Source: Kluyvera sp040932435 (GTDB lineage Bacteria > Pseudomonadota > Gammaproteobacteria > Enterobacterales > Enterobacteriaceae). Taken from it: DNA of 64,000 bases. Below the pieces are notes generated by a model. That model searched no databases. It had not been told where the DNA came from and saw only the letters and a program-made list of their open reading frames with translations. The stretch is taken from contig NZ_JBFQGA010000005.1 in the NCBI RefSeq assembly GCF_040932435.1, positions 310,001-374,000 of the forward strand, given 5' to 3'. Both the position numbers and the translations under genes were made by a program. This document shows, piece by piece, positions 26,363-34,930 of the stretch (position 1 is its first letter; every line of letters starts with the position of its first letter).

Positions 26363-27433
26363 TTAAACCGTCAGTAGAACCGAGTCATCTTGGCGAAGCT
26401 TATGCTCCGTCGATGATCCGGCCGCTATTTCCGCGCCCGCCTGAATGGCGTTGTGCTGCCCGGTGGATTGCTGTTCTTTACCCTGCTGCTGCCCCCCTGA
26501 TTGGGAAGACACCTGCACGTTGACCTGCACAAAGTTCTGTTCCGTCAGACTCTGGCGAAGATCGTTGCTGGTCTGCTGTAGGGCGCGATAAACCTCGGCA
26601 TGGCTGGCGTTGATTTGCACCTGCACACGGCCGTTATCCACCTGCATGGAGATATCAATTTTGCCCATATCCGGCGGATCCAGACGGATGGTGGCGTGTT
26701 GGATCTGTTGCTTAACCTGCACCTGCAAACGCTCACCTAAAGCGCTGTGTAACTGCTCGCTCCAGCGGGAAGGTTCCGGATCGAGTTTTAGCGTCGTGAC
26801 CGGCGCGGCGGCGGTTGGCGTCAATGGAGTCGCCGCATTGCTGGCTTCCAGCGTCTGCGTCATCATCGGCGCCACCGGGGTCAGCGCTGTCATCAGCGAC
26901 GGGGCAATCGGCTGGCTGCTCGGCAATACGCTGTTCACCGATTCGAGCGTCGCCGTGGCCACGGTCGAGGTTGGGGTCGCCAGATTCTGCTGCAGGAGCG
27001 ACGGTGAAATATCCCGTCCCAGCGTCTGCGACGCCGCCAGAGTCTGGGCATTCACCATCAACATATCGTCAGCCTGCGACGCCATGCCGATGTAACCCAC
27101 GCTTTGCGTGGGCATCTGGCTGGTCATCAACAACGTTTCCAGCAGTTGCTGCTGCACGTTATCTTTCAGCAGGCCATCGTTTGGCGTCTGCAAGTCGTCC
27201 GTCGCTTCTTCGTCATCATTGAGTGAAAGCGGTTTGTCGCTCACGGTGATGTCACGACTCGGATGCAGACGCTGACCGACCATCAGCGAGTCAATCACGT
27301 TCAATAACGCATCGCTAAATCCCACGGGCGTTTGCGCAGCGTCCGTTTGTGCAATCTGTCCGACAATCGGCTCGGCCTGGGCTGGCAGTCCAGAGCCGTT
27401 TAGCGAACCTTGTGCAAGGTTAAGAATGTCCAT
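26363..27433 (-). CDS. lafE: Lateral flagellar hook-length control protein LafE (FliK type)
   Basis: 356 residues. The long N-terminal region is low in charge and rich in Thr, Ala, Pro and Gln, as expected for the ruler part of FliK. The C-terminal domain (about 225-315) carries the hook-length signature IRLDPPDMGKIDISMQVDNG, followed by VQVQINASHAEVYRALQ. It measures hook length and switches export specificity through FlhB. It overlaps lafD by one base. Confidence 0.92.
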   Translation of the reverse strand: MDILNLAQGSLNGSGLPAQAEPIVGQIAQTDAAQTPVGFSDALLNVIDSLMVGQRLHPSRDITVSDKPLSLNDDEEATDDLQTPNDGLLKDNVQQQLLETLLMTSQMPTQSVGYIGMASQADDMLMVNAQTLAASQTLGRDISPSLLQQNLATPTSTVATATLESVNSVLPSSQPIAPSLMTALTPVAPMMTQTLEASNAATPLTPTAAAPVTTLKLDPEPSRWSEQLHSALGERLQVQVKQQIQHATIRLDPPDMGKIDISMQVDNGRVQVQINASHAEVYRALQQTSNDLRQSLTEQNFVQVNVQVSSQSGGQQQGKEQQSTGQHNAIQAGAEIAAGSSTEHKLRQDDSVLLTV

Positions 27434-27738
27434 TAGCGCATCCCCTCATCATCCGTAAATAGCGCATAGGCCGAAGCCCCTTCCCGATTACGCGTGGCAA
27501 GACGCATCTTGTCGGCCAAGATATCGCTTTGCCCTTGGCAATAATCCCGCGCCCGCTGGTGCATCGCCTTCAAGGCATCCAGCGCCTGGCGTTCTGACGC
27601 CTCCAGCGTTTTCCCTTGGATTGCGCCCAACAGCTGGGCAATTTTGCTATCGACGTTAACCACAGCCGGCCAGTTATGGTCTTCTGTTGCTTGGCGCAGC
27701 GCCTGAGTCAGCACCTGAATAGCGTGCAACTGACTCAT
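27433..27738 (-). CDS. lafD: Lateral flagellar FliT-type chaperone LafD
   Basis: 101 residues, all helical in pattern, with no membrane segment. Size and position directly after fliS match FliT/LafD, the export chaperone for the filament cap protein. Sequence similarity within this family is low, so the call rests mostly on position. It overlaps lafC by four bases. Confidence 0.75.
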   Translation of the reverse strand: MSQLHAIQVLTQALRQATEDHNWPAVVNVDSKIAQLLGAIQGKTLEASERQALDALKAMHQRARDYCQGQSDILADKMRLATRNREGASAYALFTDDEGMR

Positions 27739-28127
27739 GCCGCCTGACCCATTCTTTCCCAGCCGTCCTGGATATTGCCGAGGATCACTTCCACCTCTTC
27801 AATGTTTTCCACCGACAGGTTGTGGCTGGCGTCGTACAGGCGATACACGCAGTAGTCGTACAGATTCGCCAAGCTCAACGCCAGCTCGCCGCCCTTATCA
27901 AAGTCCAGCGCGCTGGTCAGCGCATTGAGGATATCGATGCACTTGTTGATGCTTTGCGCTTTGCGCTCGAAGCGACGCGCGGTGATGTGGCTCTTCGCGC
28001 GAATAAGCTCATCCATCAGGCCGTTGAACAGCATCAGCACCAGCTGATGTGGATTAGCGGCGGCGGCCTGAATCGACAGATCGGATTGTTGATACAGGCC
28101 GAAGCCTTCCTGGTCGTTACCGTACAT
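27735..28127 (-). CDS. lafC: Lateral flagellin export chaperone LafC (FliS type)
   Basis: 130 residues, typical FliS length. ANPHQLVLMLFNGLMDELIRA and YDYCVYRLYDASHN are the conserved FliS helices. It binds the C-terminus of flagellin and prevents early polymerisation before export. It lies 20 bases after lafB. Confidence 0.93.
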   Translation of the reverse strand: MYGNDQEGFGLYQQSDLSIQAAAANPHQLVLMLFNGLMDELIRAKSHITARRFERKAQSINKCIDILNALTSALDFDKGGELALSLANLYDYCVYRLYDASHNLSVENIEEVEVILGNIQDGWERMGQAA

Positions 28128-28147
28128 TGCGGATCTTTCCCTTTGAA

Positions 28148-29476
28148 TTAACTAAACATACTCATGGTGTTGTTCATCTGCGTCATCAGTGACTGAAGCT
28201 GCGTAAACTGCTTGAGATAGCGGTTGTACGAGGACTCATAACGCGTATTCATTTTTTCGGTTTTGGTATCAATATCGGTTTGCTGACGGTCGAGCGTTTC
28301 CTGACGGCCTTTCAGTAAGCCGCTGCTAGTACTGAGGTATTTATCTAGGGATTTATCCATCGACTTGATCAGGCCGTCGTTGCCGTTAAAGAACTGGGCA
28401 ACGGTTTGGGGATCGTTTTTTAGCTGTTTTTCGAGGACTTCAGAGTCAATGCTGAGCTTGCCGTCTTTATCGGCAGTAATGCCGAATTTGGTCATGTTCT
28501 GCTCACCGAAGGTGCCGCGCAGCAGGTTGCTCAGCTCGCTGCTCAACGCTGAAATACTGGCATCGCCGGCAAATGCGCCGCGCGTATCGGTGCTGCTACC
28601 CGTCTTCGTCAGACCAGAAACCGTTTCACGCAGCGTGTTATAGGCATCGATGAAAGTCTGGATCTGGGTTTGGGTTTCCGTGGTGTCAGTGTCAACACTG
28701 ATAATCAGCGGCTTCTTATCCTCAGTGAGGCCAGTCAGCTTGATCGACACGCCGTCTACTAGGCTGTCTAGGGTATTGGAACTGCTGTAATACTCCTTGG
28801 TGGAATCACCAAGGGTAAAAATGGCATCTTTGCCAGCAGTCACCGTTTCCTGATTATCAAAGATCGTCTGATCGCTGGTCATACCGCTGGTATCAAGCTG
28901 GATGTCGTATTTCGCGCCGCTTTGGTCGCTGTTCATAATCAAAGAAACTTTGCCATCAATGCGCATCAATGAAGCGGTGATGCCGTTTTGACCGGTCGTC
29001 GCCGTTGATGAATTTGATGCGCTCGGGAAGTCCGTTTTGTTAATCGCTTCGGCAAAATCAGCAAGGCTTTTCAGGCCGTCCATTTCAATTTCAATACTTT
29101 CGCCGTTGAGATCGATCTTCAGCGTGCCGGTGGCATTTTTAATCGCGTCATCATCGAGGTCTTCAAAGCTTTTTTGCTGAGCGGTTGCCAGCTGCTTAAC
29201 GTTGAGGCTGTAGGTCCCTTTCTTCGCGCTGGCGTTTGCGGTTACGGTCGCAATGCCTTCCATATTCATAGTGGCCGAGTTTTTCAACACGCTGGCGGTG
29301 GTTGAGTTCAGGCCCTTAATCGAGGTGCGGAACGAAGTCAGCGCGCCACGCAGGGCATCCAATGCCTTAGTCTGAGCCTCAAGATTTTTGGTTTGTTTTG
29401 CGATCGAGGTTTGCAGCGCAATGATGTCATAGCCAGCCAACTGGGTGGCCAGTGATGATGGGTCGAAATCAGACAT
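28148..29476 (-). CDS. lafB: Lateral flagellar filament cap LafB (FliD type)
   Basis: 442 residues. ATG 29476 (MSDFDPSSLATQLAGYD) is chosen over an in-frame upstream start because GGAGA lies just ahead. The N-terminal coiled region (KQTKNLEAQTKALDALRGAL), a central variable region and the C-terminal FliD domain (QTQIQTFIDAYNTLRETVSG; DTKTEKMNTRYESSYNRYL) are seen. It caps the filament and folds flagellin subunits. It is the first gene of the lafBCDEFSTU operon, with a sigma-54 promoter 48 bases upstream. Confidence 0.95.
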   Translation of the reverse strand: MSDFDPSSLATQLAGYDIIALQTSIAKQTKNLEAQTKALDALRGALTSFRTSIKGLNSTTASVLKNSATMNMEGIATVTANASAKKGTYSLNVKQLATAQQKSFEDLDDDAIKNATGTLKIDLNGESIEIEMDGLKSLADFAEAINKTDFPSASNSSTATTGQNGITASLMRIDGKVSLIMNSDQSGAKYDIQLDTSGMTSDQTIFDNQETVTAGKDAIFTLGDSTKEYYSSSNTLDSLVDGVSIKLTGLTEDKKPLIISVDTDTTETQTQIQTFIDAYNTLRETVSGLTKTGSSTDTRGAFAGDASISALSSELSNLLRGTFGEQNMTKFGITADKDGKLSIDSEVLEKQLKNDPQTVAQFFNGNDGLIKSMDKSLDKYLSTSSGLLKGRQETLDRQQTDIDTKTEKMNTRYESSYNRYLKQFTQLQSLMTQMNNTMSMFS

Positions 29477-29523
29477 AATGGGTTCTCCAGGCACGCACGC
29501 CACGATCGATATGCAATGGATTT

Positions 29524-29539
29524 AGCAACTATCGTGCCA
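29524..29539 (-). promoter_or_regulatory. Sigma-54 promoter of the lafB operon
   Basis: The minus strand reads TGGCACGATAGTTGCT, a perfect match to the -24/-12 consensus TGGCACGN4TTGC with GG and GC ten bases apart. It lies 48 bases upstream of lafB. The sigma-54 activator LafK encoded at 56493-57524 is the obvious partner. Confidence 0.88.
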
Positions 29540-29630
29540 AGTTTTAATTTATTGATTTAAAATGAATTAATTAATGGTGGGAATCGCTATTTCCGCTTTT
29601 TCCGGCAAGGGGAAGGGGAAAGCCGGATAC

Positions 29631-29660
29631 AAAAACACCGCCATACAGCGGTGTTTTTTT
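29631..29660 (-). terminator. Rho-independent terminator after lafA
   Basis: The eight-pair hairpin AACACCGC/GCGGTGTT with loop TGTAT (minus strand) sits between A and T runs, so it is active in both directions by sequence. It separates lafA from the lafB operon. A second hairpin, TCCGGC/GCCGGA, lies just beyond at about 29600-29626. Confidence 0.85.
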
Positions 29661-29679
29661 CCTACCAATCCGGGATGGA

Positions 29680-30606
29680 TTAGCCCAGCAGGGACATCAC
29701 CATGCTGGACATGCTGTTGGACTGCTTCAGCATGGACATGCTGGTCTGCGCCAGCAGCTGGTTACGGGACATGGTAGAGGCTTCAGTCGCGTAATCCGCA
29801 TCCTGGATGTTGCTCAGGGCCAGGTCGGTGTTGTCTTTCATGTTGGCCAGGTTAGAGGCAGTGTGGCCCAGACGGTTGATGTTAGCGCCCAGGGTAGAAC
29901 GCACGCCGCCAACGCTATCCAGCGTAGCCTGCAGGTTATCCATCAGAGCCTTCGCGCCTTCAGCGGTAGTGATCTCGATGTTGGTACCGTTCATGTAACC
30001 ACCGCTCGCGCCTGGCAGCGCTGCGCCGGAAGCATTGCTCACGCCGTTGAATTCACCGGTAGAGGAAATCAACGCGCCGGAAGCCGTAGTGCCGCCTTTC
30101 AGGGAAGCAGACAGATCAATCTTCATCGTTTCGTCGGTGCTGGAGCCAATCTGGAAGCTCAGTTCCTTAGCAAATTTGCTGTCGGTACCGGTGAACAGCT
30201 TATCACCCGCGTAAGAGGTGTTTTTCATGATGTTGCTTAATTCGCTGTTCAACTCGTTCAGCTCGGAGTCGATAGCTTTACGGTCTTTATCAGTGTTGGT
30301 GTCGTTCGCAGACTGCGATGCGAGGTCTTTCATGCGGTACATGATGTTGCTCACTTCATCGAACGCGCCTTCCGCGGTCTGCAGCAGTGCGGTCGCATCG
30401 GAGATGTTACGCTGTGCAACGGTCATGCCGTTGGTCTGGCCCTGAAGACGGGTCGCAATCTGCAGACCAGCCGCATCGTCAGCCGCAGAGTTGATGCGCT
30501 TACCGGTGCCCAGGCGTTCCATCGCGGTGGACAGCAGGTTGTTGGATTTGTTCATCGCATTGGTGGATGCCATGGAAGCGGCGTTGGTGAAGATAGAAAG
30601 AGACAT
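29680..30606 (-). CDS. lafA: Lateral flagellin LafA
   Basis: 308 residues from ATG 30606 (MSLSIFTNAASMASTNAMNK), which follows AAGGA; an in-frame start 48 bases earlier is rejected because it adds a charged extension. The D0/D1 ends are conserved (RLGTGKRINSAADDAAGLQI; the C-terminus ends SMSSMVMSLLG). The central part is short, about 70 residues, so the filament lacks a large outer domain. It has its own transcription unit closed by a terminator. A sigma-28 promoter is expected upstream, but only a poor candidate is seen (minus-strand GCCGTGTC near 30645). Confidence 0.96.
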   Translation of the reverse strand: MSLSIFTNAASMASTNAMNKSNNLLSTAMERLGTGKRINSAADDAAGLQIATRLQGQTNGMTVAQRNISDATALLQTAEGAFDEVSNIMYRMKDLASQSANDTNTDKDRKAIDSELNELNSELSNIMKNTSYAGDKLFTGTDSKFAKELSFQIGSSTDETMKIDLSASLKGGTTASGALISSTGEFNGVSNASGAALPGASGGYMNGTNIEITTAEGAKALMDNLQATLDSVGGVRSTLGANINRLGHTASNLANMKDNTDLALSNIQDADYATEASTMSRNQLLAQTSMSMLKQSNSMSSMVMSLLG

Positions 30607-31570
30607 AAATGATTCCTTATTTCGTCTGGTTATTCGGTTGTTGTAATAATTCAAGACGACACGGCAGGAACAAAGATTAAATCACGGAGTGTTAAATGAT
30701 GGACATTTTGCCAAAAAACAACATCAAGCAATTGATTTTAAACAATTTAAAAATCACAAAAAAAATCACCATTATCCATTTTGTTGCGTCCCTACCGCGG
30801 TATCGTTGCGCAACAGGCCACAATAGAGATGAAATAGTGGGTGCCCATCAATGCACCGGCCTCCCCCAAAATGCACTCACGGCTCTGGCTGGATGTGAAC
30901 GCACGGTATCGCGATATCTCTCTTATATCTGCCAGCGCCCCACGATGAATGCCAGTTTTTAAACATTTTTTTATTCTGCTTTTATTTAATTATGTTTATT
31001 TTCCAGAGGGATATCCGATAAATATTGCTAATTTAATCAGAGTACGCCTAATTCATATCTCGTATTATTGTGCTAGTCAGCACAACCTGTTTTATAACGA
31101 CAAAAATAAACAAAAATTAAATCTAATTTTTAATTATTTTTAACGCTGCGCATTAATAATACTGCTAGGCAATTAGATCACAGCAACAACACATTATATT
31201 CACGCATTGATCACTTAGTTAACATAAGTTTTATTTAACTATTGTTATTAACTTCGCCGTTAAATAGTGTCTACTCTCCCACCACTATGGTTAAAAAGTC
31301 TGTTGCACATCACACTTTTATCGCGTAAAAAGAGCACAGGAAAAAATTATTCCTTCCCGTTGAGGCGTATTACAGACGAAAAGATTTCCGTTGTAACGGT
31401 AACCTGACATCTCATCCGGAAGTATATAACGTCCATCTGTACTCTCCCGCAGGCACGCGGCATTCATTAAGAATTCTAAATGGAGTTAACACTCAATCAG
31501 ATAATCTCTGAGGACGTTGAGTATCTACTGATTGTCACCATATTTTTGGGGTGGTTGAATCCATACATAA
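30607..31570. promoter_or_regulatory. AT-rich divergent region between lafA and lafZ
   Basis: 964 bases without a convincing gene. It must contain the promoters of lafA (minus) and lafZ (plus). The palindrome TACCGCGGTA with a following GTATCG lies near 30792-30802, and GGTATCGCGATA recurs near 30904. An inverted repeat of arms CAATCAG/CTGATTG (31494-31500 and 31528-31534) lies 37 bases before lafZ and may be an operator. The stretch 30940-31330 is very AT-rich, fitting H-NS-type silencing (inference). The ribosome site for lafZ is poor. Confidence 0.4.
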
Positions 31571-32497
31571 ATGAATAAACGCTACTGTTCTGTAAACAAC
31601 TGGTTGGTTGATGTTGCGTCTGGTTCGATTCTCCATTTAACGACCGGCGAGCGCAAAAGGCTCGGGGAATACCAGCTAAAACTTCTCGATATCCTGGTTC
31701 AGGATGCCGGAAAAATCTTCACACGTGAAGAACTCACCAACCTCGTCTGGGAACGCCGAGTTATCGGTAATAACAGCCTGCCCAACGCTATCCATGCGTT
31801 GCGTACTGCGCTGGAAGACGACGGTAAGAACCAACGCATCATTAAAACCATCCCGCGTAAGGGCTATCTGCTGGAAGTGGAATACTGCTGCGTGGTGGAA
31901 AAGGACGAAGATGAAGTCAGCGATGCGGAAAACAGCATCGCGATAGCGGAAGAAGACGCTGCCGAGGCGTTTTTTTCCGACCCAAAAGACGTTGAACCCG
32001 CGATACCCGAAAGCCACAGCAATGTACCCATCGTGGCGACGGCAAAACCGCGACGTGGGCTCTACCTTCGCTTTGGATTAATCCTGCTACTTGCTATTTG
32101 CACCACGTTTATCGCCAGTTGGTACCTGTTTAGCGGGTTGAATGAACGTCAGGTCGTGCGGGAAATCCAGCCTGGGATCTACAGTAACATCAACCTCTAT
32201 TCGGTTGAGACTTCCGGCGATCCTATTTATATGTCGGCCAATCTCTACAGCAAGTTGAAGGATTCGCTGTATACGCTAAACCAGCAGATCAAAGTGAAAT
32301 CCGTGGCGATGCACGTCTACTTTCACAGCAGCAATTCATCACTGAACTACAGCTTTATGCTGACTAATAAGTGCGATGAAAAGCAGCTGTCCATGTCTAT
32401 CGATCACTGGCGTATTGATACCGTACAACTGAACAACCTGATACTGCGTGAGACCCGGAGGAAGCTCAATGAAATGGCAACCTGCAAAGCAAGTTAA
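31571..32497 (+). CDS. lafZ: ToxR/CadC-type transmembrane regulator LafZ
   Basis: 308 residues. An N-terminal OmpR-type winged helix (about 10-105) carries LGEYQLKLLDILVQDAGKIF, TREELTNLVWERRVIGNNSL and IKTIPRKGYLLE. An acidic linker (110-150) leads to one membrane helix (about 166-190) and a periplasmic domain of about 118 residues with one cysteine near its middle and one near its end. Such proteins bind DNA from the membrane without a phosphorelay. A regulator of this kind next to lafA is typical of Flag-2 loci. It is divergent from lafA and overlaps the next gene. Confidence 0.88.
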   Translation: MNKRYCSVNNWLVDVASGSILHLTTGERKRLGEYQLKLLDILVQDAGKIFTREELTNLVWERRVIGNNSLPNAIHALRTALEDDGKNQRIIKTIPRKGYLLEVEYCCVVEKDEDEVSDAENSIAIAEEDAAEAFFSDPKDVEPAIPESHSNVPIVATAKPRRGLYLRFGLILLLAICTTFIASWYLFSGLNERQVVREIQPGIYSNINLYSVETSGDPIYMSANLYSKLKDSLYTLNQQIKVKSVAMHVYFHSSNSSLNYSFMLTNKCDEKQLSMSIDHWRIDTVQLNNLILRETRRKLNEMATCKAS

Positions 32498-32939
32498 GCT
32501 GCTGATTGTACTGGGCGTCGTATTGGCGGGGCTTGGCGCGCTGGCTTATAAACTCTATGCCGCGAACGCCACATCGCCTCGAGGGTCTGTGGAGGGAGGC
32601 TTCCAGATGGGCTTCTACGACCTGATGTCGCAGCAAAAAGAGATTTACAACGTCCACCTGCAAACCACGCGGGGGATGATAATGACGGTGATCACCAACC
32701 CCAATGACAATCGTTTTATGCTGAAAGGGAAATTTACCCCGACGCAGAAAAAGCATGGGCGGATTTACTTTAATCTCACGCCTATCTACTACAGTTCGGA
32801 GCAAAAAGGGCTGATGATCGATGGGCTTGTCGATCAGTTAATGTATTCTAACTACTGGATGGAGCCGATCTCATTTGACAATCAGTCGCTGGTTGTCGGC
32901 CAAAACGGTGCCATTTTTCTCTATCCCATGCACAACTAA
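32469..32939 (+). CDS. Small membrane-anchored protein, possible ToxS-like partner of LafZ
   Basis: 156 residues from ATG 32469, preceded by GGAGG. An upstream in-frame GTG at 32448 is less likely. One N-terminal membrane helix (about 9-29) is followed by a periplasmic domain of 125 residues with no cysteine. I do not recognise a family. The 29-base overlap with lafZ and the matching topology recall toxRS and similar regulator/effector pairs, where the second protein stabilises the regulator's periplasmic domain. That role is inferred from context only. Confidence 0.75.
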   Translation: MKWQPAKQVKLLIVLGVVLAGLGALAYKLYAANATSPRGSVEGGFQMGFYDLMSQQKEIYNVHLQTTRGMIMTVITNPNDNRFMLKGKFTPTQKKHGRIYFNLTPIYYSSEQKGLMIDGLVDQLMYSNYWMEPISFDNQSLVVGQNGAIFLYPMHN

Positions 32940-32945
32940 TGGGTC

Positions 32946-32968
32946 ACCGGAGCCAGCCGCGCTCCGGT
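32946..32968. terminator. Hairpin between convergent lafZ operon and lafW
   Basis: ACCGGAGC and GCTCCGGT form a perfect eight-pair stem with a seven-base loop, between the lafZ-partner stop and the lafW stop. There is no T run, so it may act as a transcript end or stabiliser and not as a classical intrinsic terminator. Confidence 0.6.
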
Positions 32969-32976
32969 TCAAACGC

Positions 32977-33984
32977 TTACCCCAGCAAATTTTTTACCGT
33001 CGCCAGCCGCACATTCGCCTGCGCGCCTAGGGCCTGCGACAGTGAGCTGAACTGATTGCCGCTCTCCCCCAGTGCCGCGCCTAAACCACGCGAAGTTTCC
33101 AGCGCCTGCTTTGGACTGTACACCGTCGACATATCGTTAATGCGGGAGGTGACGCGATCCTGCTTTTGCCGCAGTTGGCTGCGCTGGGTGGTGATATGTT
33201 CAAGGGCATTATGCAGCTTCACCATGCTGTCGCGTTCTCGGCGACCTGATAGCGTGAGCATTTCGTCGCTGCTGGCGTTTTCGGCCTGTGGAGCCAGTAG
33301 GGTAAACGCATCCGCCGGGAAGTTATTCCCTTCGCCGCGCACGGTGAGCTGTCCGCTAACGCGTTCCCACCGGCTCTCATCCACGCTGAACATCAGCTGG
33401 CCGCCGCCGGTTTGGTTCGCGTGGATACCCAAGCGCCCCAAACCAACATTCAGTTTGAGCAGCGTCTGACGCGGTGTAGCCTCTTGCGGCAGCGCAATAG
33501 CCACCATCTCCCGCTGGCGACCGCCGAGCGAGAAGACCAACGTTTCTCCCCCCGGCTGGCTCAGCAATTTCTCGCTGCCCGGTAGGGTAAAATTCACCGT
33601 GCTTTTCTGGCCCAGTGACACCGTCAAATGACGATCAACCGTGCCGCCAGAAAGCTGCGTACGCTGGGCCAGGTGTTTTTGCAGCGCGTTGACCTGCGCA
33701 CCCGCATCGCCCCCACGTGAAGCCGATTGGCGCAGTTGCAGAAGCTGAGTTTCCGTTTTAGCTAGGTAGCTATCGGCCTGCTGAACAGCGGTAAGCTGCT
33801 GGTTCAACTGAACGTTGTAGCGCATTGGGCGGCGAGAAAGGAGCGCCGCTTCCGGGAACGCATTACGGGTGGAAACGGCCTCAGGCGTATGAGTGCGCCC
33901 GACGCTTTGCGGCGCACCAATCGTTCCGCGCCCGGTCGCCGGGGCGGAAGTCGTTAGAGATGCTGTTTTTAAACCAACTTGCAT
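32977..33984 (-). CDS. lafW: Lateral hook-associated protein LafW
   Basis: 335 residues, located after flgL and before lafA, the position of lafW in Flag-2 loci. The N-terminal region (about 50-110) is helical and flagellin-like (RRPMRYNVQLNQQLTAVQQA). The C-terminal region ends SQALGAQANVRLATVKNLLG, resembling the D0 helix of axial proteins. It is probably an axial, hook-filament junction or minor filament protein; its exact role is not established. It lies six bases after flgL. Confidence 0.75.
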   Translation of the reverse strand: MQVGLKTASLTTSAPATGRGTIGAPQSVGRTHTPEAVSTRNAFPEAALLSRRPMRYNVQLNQQLTAVQQADSYLAKTETQLLQLRQSASRGGDAGAQVNALQKHLAQRTQLSGGTVDRHLTVSLGQKSTVNFTLPGSEKLLSQPGGETLVFSLGGRQREMVAIALPQEATPRQTLLKLNVGLGRLGIHANQTGGGQLMFSVDESRWERVSGQLTVRGEGNNFPADAFTLLAPQAENASSDEMLTLSGRRERDSMVKLHNALEHITTQRSQLRQKQDRVTSRINDMSTVYSPKQALETSRGLGAALGESGNQFSSLSQALGAQANVRLATVKNLLG

Positions 33985-33990
33985 AATGGA

Positions 33991-34908
33991 TTACAACATA
34001 CTGAAGAGGTTGAGCTGACTGATCATGCTGTAGGACTTATTGGTGATTTGCATGGAGGTCATGTACAGCTGCAGGTTAATCGTCGTGGTCGCCGGGTCAG
34101 CCGCATTCAGATCGGTTTCAACCAACGCATTCGACAGGCTCACATCGGTATGCGCATCGTCTATCAGCGTCAAACGGTTCTGGCGACCACCGAGATCGGT
34201 GAACAACGCACCCAAGTTATCGCTGGTGTTTTGCGTGGTGTCGATCATCGCGCTCAGCTCATCCTTGTAGTCGGCATAATCCACGTTCGGATCCTGCATC
34301 TTATCGCTCAATGCTTTGAGCTTGTTGAGCATCTCAAGATCGTTGCCAGAACCCGAGAACGCGCCCGATACGTTAGAGTTTTCGGGAATGGAAACACCGT
34401 TGGCGACGATGGTTTCACGGGTGTTGTTGTTGCCACCAAACACGTACTGACCGGTGCTTTCATCAAATGTCACCGTTTCACTGTTGGTCTGGGTGCCAGA
34501 AAACAGATAGCTGCCATTTTCATTTTTGCTGTTCATGGTCGCGACCAGTGAATCCAGCATCGACGCCAACTCTTCGCCGTAACCGGCCTGATCTTTCTGG
34601 CTCAACGTGCTGTTATTCGCTAGCTTCAGCTTGTCGCTGACGGACAGCACTTGGTTGCTCAGCGCGGTAATATGCGACTCCTGCACCGACAGCGCGCCAG
34701 AGAGGCCGGTAATGTTGCTTTGATACTGCTTGATAGCCGCCTGCTCGCGGCCTAGCTGCACGAGGCGGCTTGCGGCCACCGGATCGTCAGAGGGCACGTT
34801 GACGCGCTTTTGCGTCGACAGCTGTTCCATCAGTTTCGCGACACGGGTTCCGTTGGTGCCTAGCTGCGCCAACATGGCATTTGAATTGTAAAGGCTGCTC
34901 ACTCGCAT
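33991..34908 (-). CDS. flgL: Lateral hook-filament junction protein FlgL
   Basis: 305 residues with flagellin-like ends: MRVSSLYNSNAMLAQLGTNG and the FlgL signature RVNVPSDDPVAASRLVQLGRE at the N-terminus, and the C-terminal LQLYMTSMQITNKSYSMISQ. ENGSYLFSGTQTNSETV is a typical central FlgL motif. It is the second hook-associated protein, exported through the rod. It follows flgK by 22 bases. Confidence 0.95.
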   Translation of the reverse strand: MRVSSLYNSNAMLAQLGTNGTRVAKLMEQLSTQKRVNVPSDDPVAASRLVQLGREQAAIKQYQSNITGLSGALSVQESHITALSNQVLSVSDKLKLANNSTLSQKDQAGYGEELASMLDSLVATMNSKNENGSYLFSGTQTNSETVTFDESTGQYVFGGNNNTRETIVANGVSIPENSNVSGAFSGSGNDLEMLNKLKALSDKMQDPNVDYADYKDELSAMIDTTQNTSDNLGALFTDLGGRQNRLTLIDDAHTDVSLSNALVETDLNAADPATTTINLQLYMTSMQITNKSYSMISQLNLFSML

Positions 34909-34930
34909 AGATTAATATCCCTAATCACGC

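Noticed and set aside
30630..30680. Strong sigma-28 promoter before lafA
   Set aside because: A GCCG core is present on the minus strand, but the -35 part matches TAAAGTTT at only a few positions, so it is not listed as a feature.
30696..30962. An 88-residue open frame between lafA and lafZ
   Set aside because: No ribosome site of note, no recognised family, and composition like the surrounding noncoding region.
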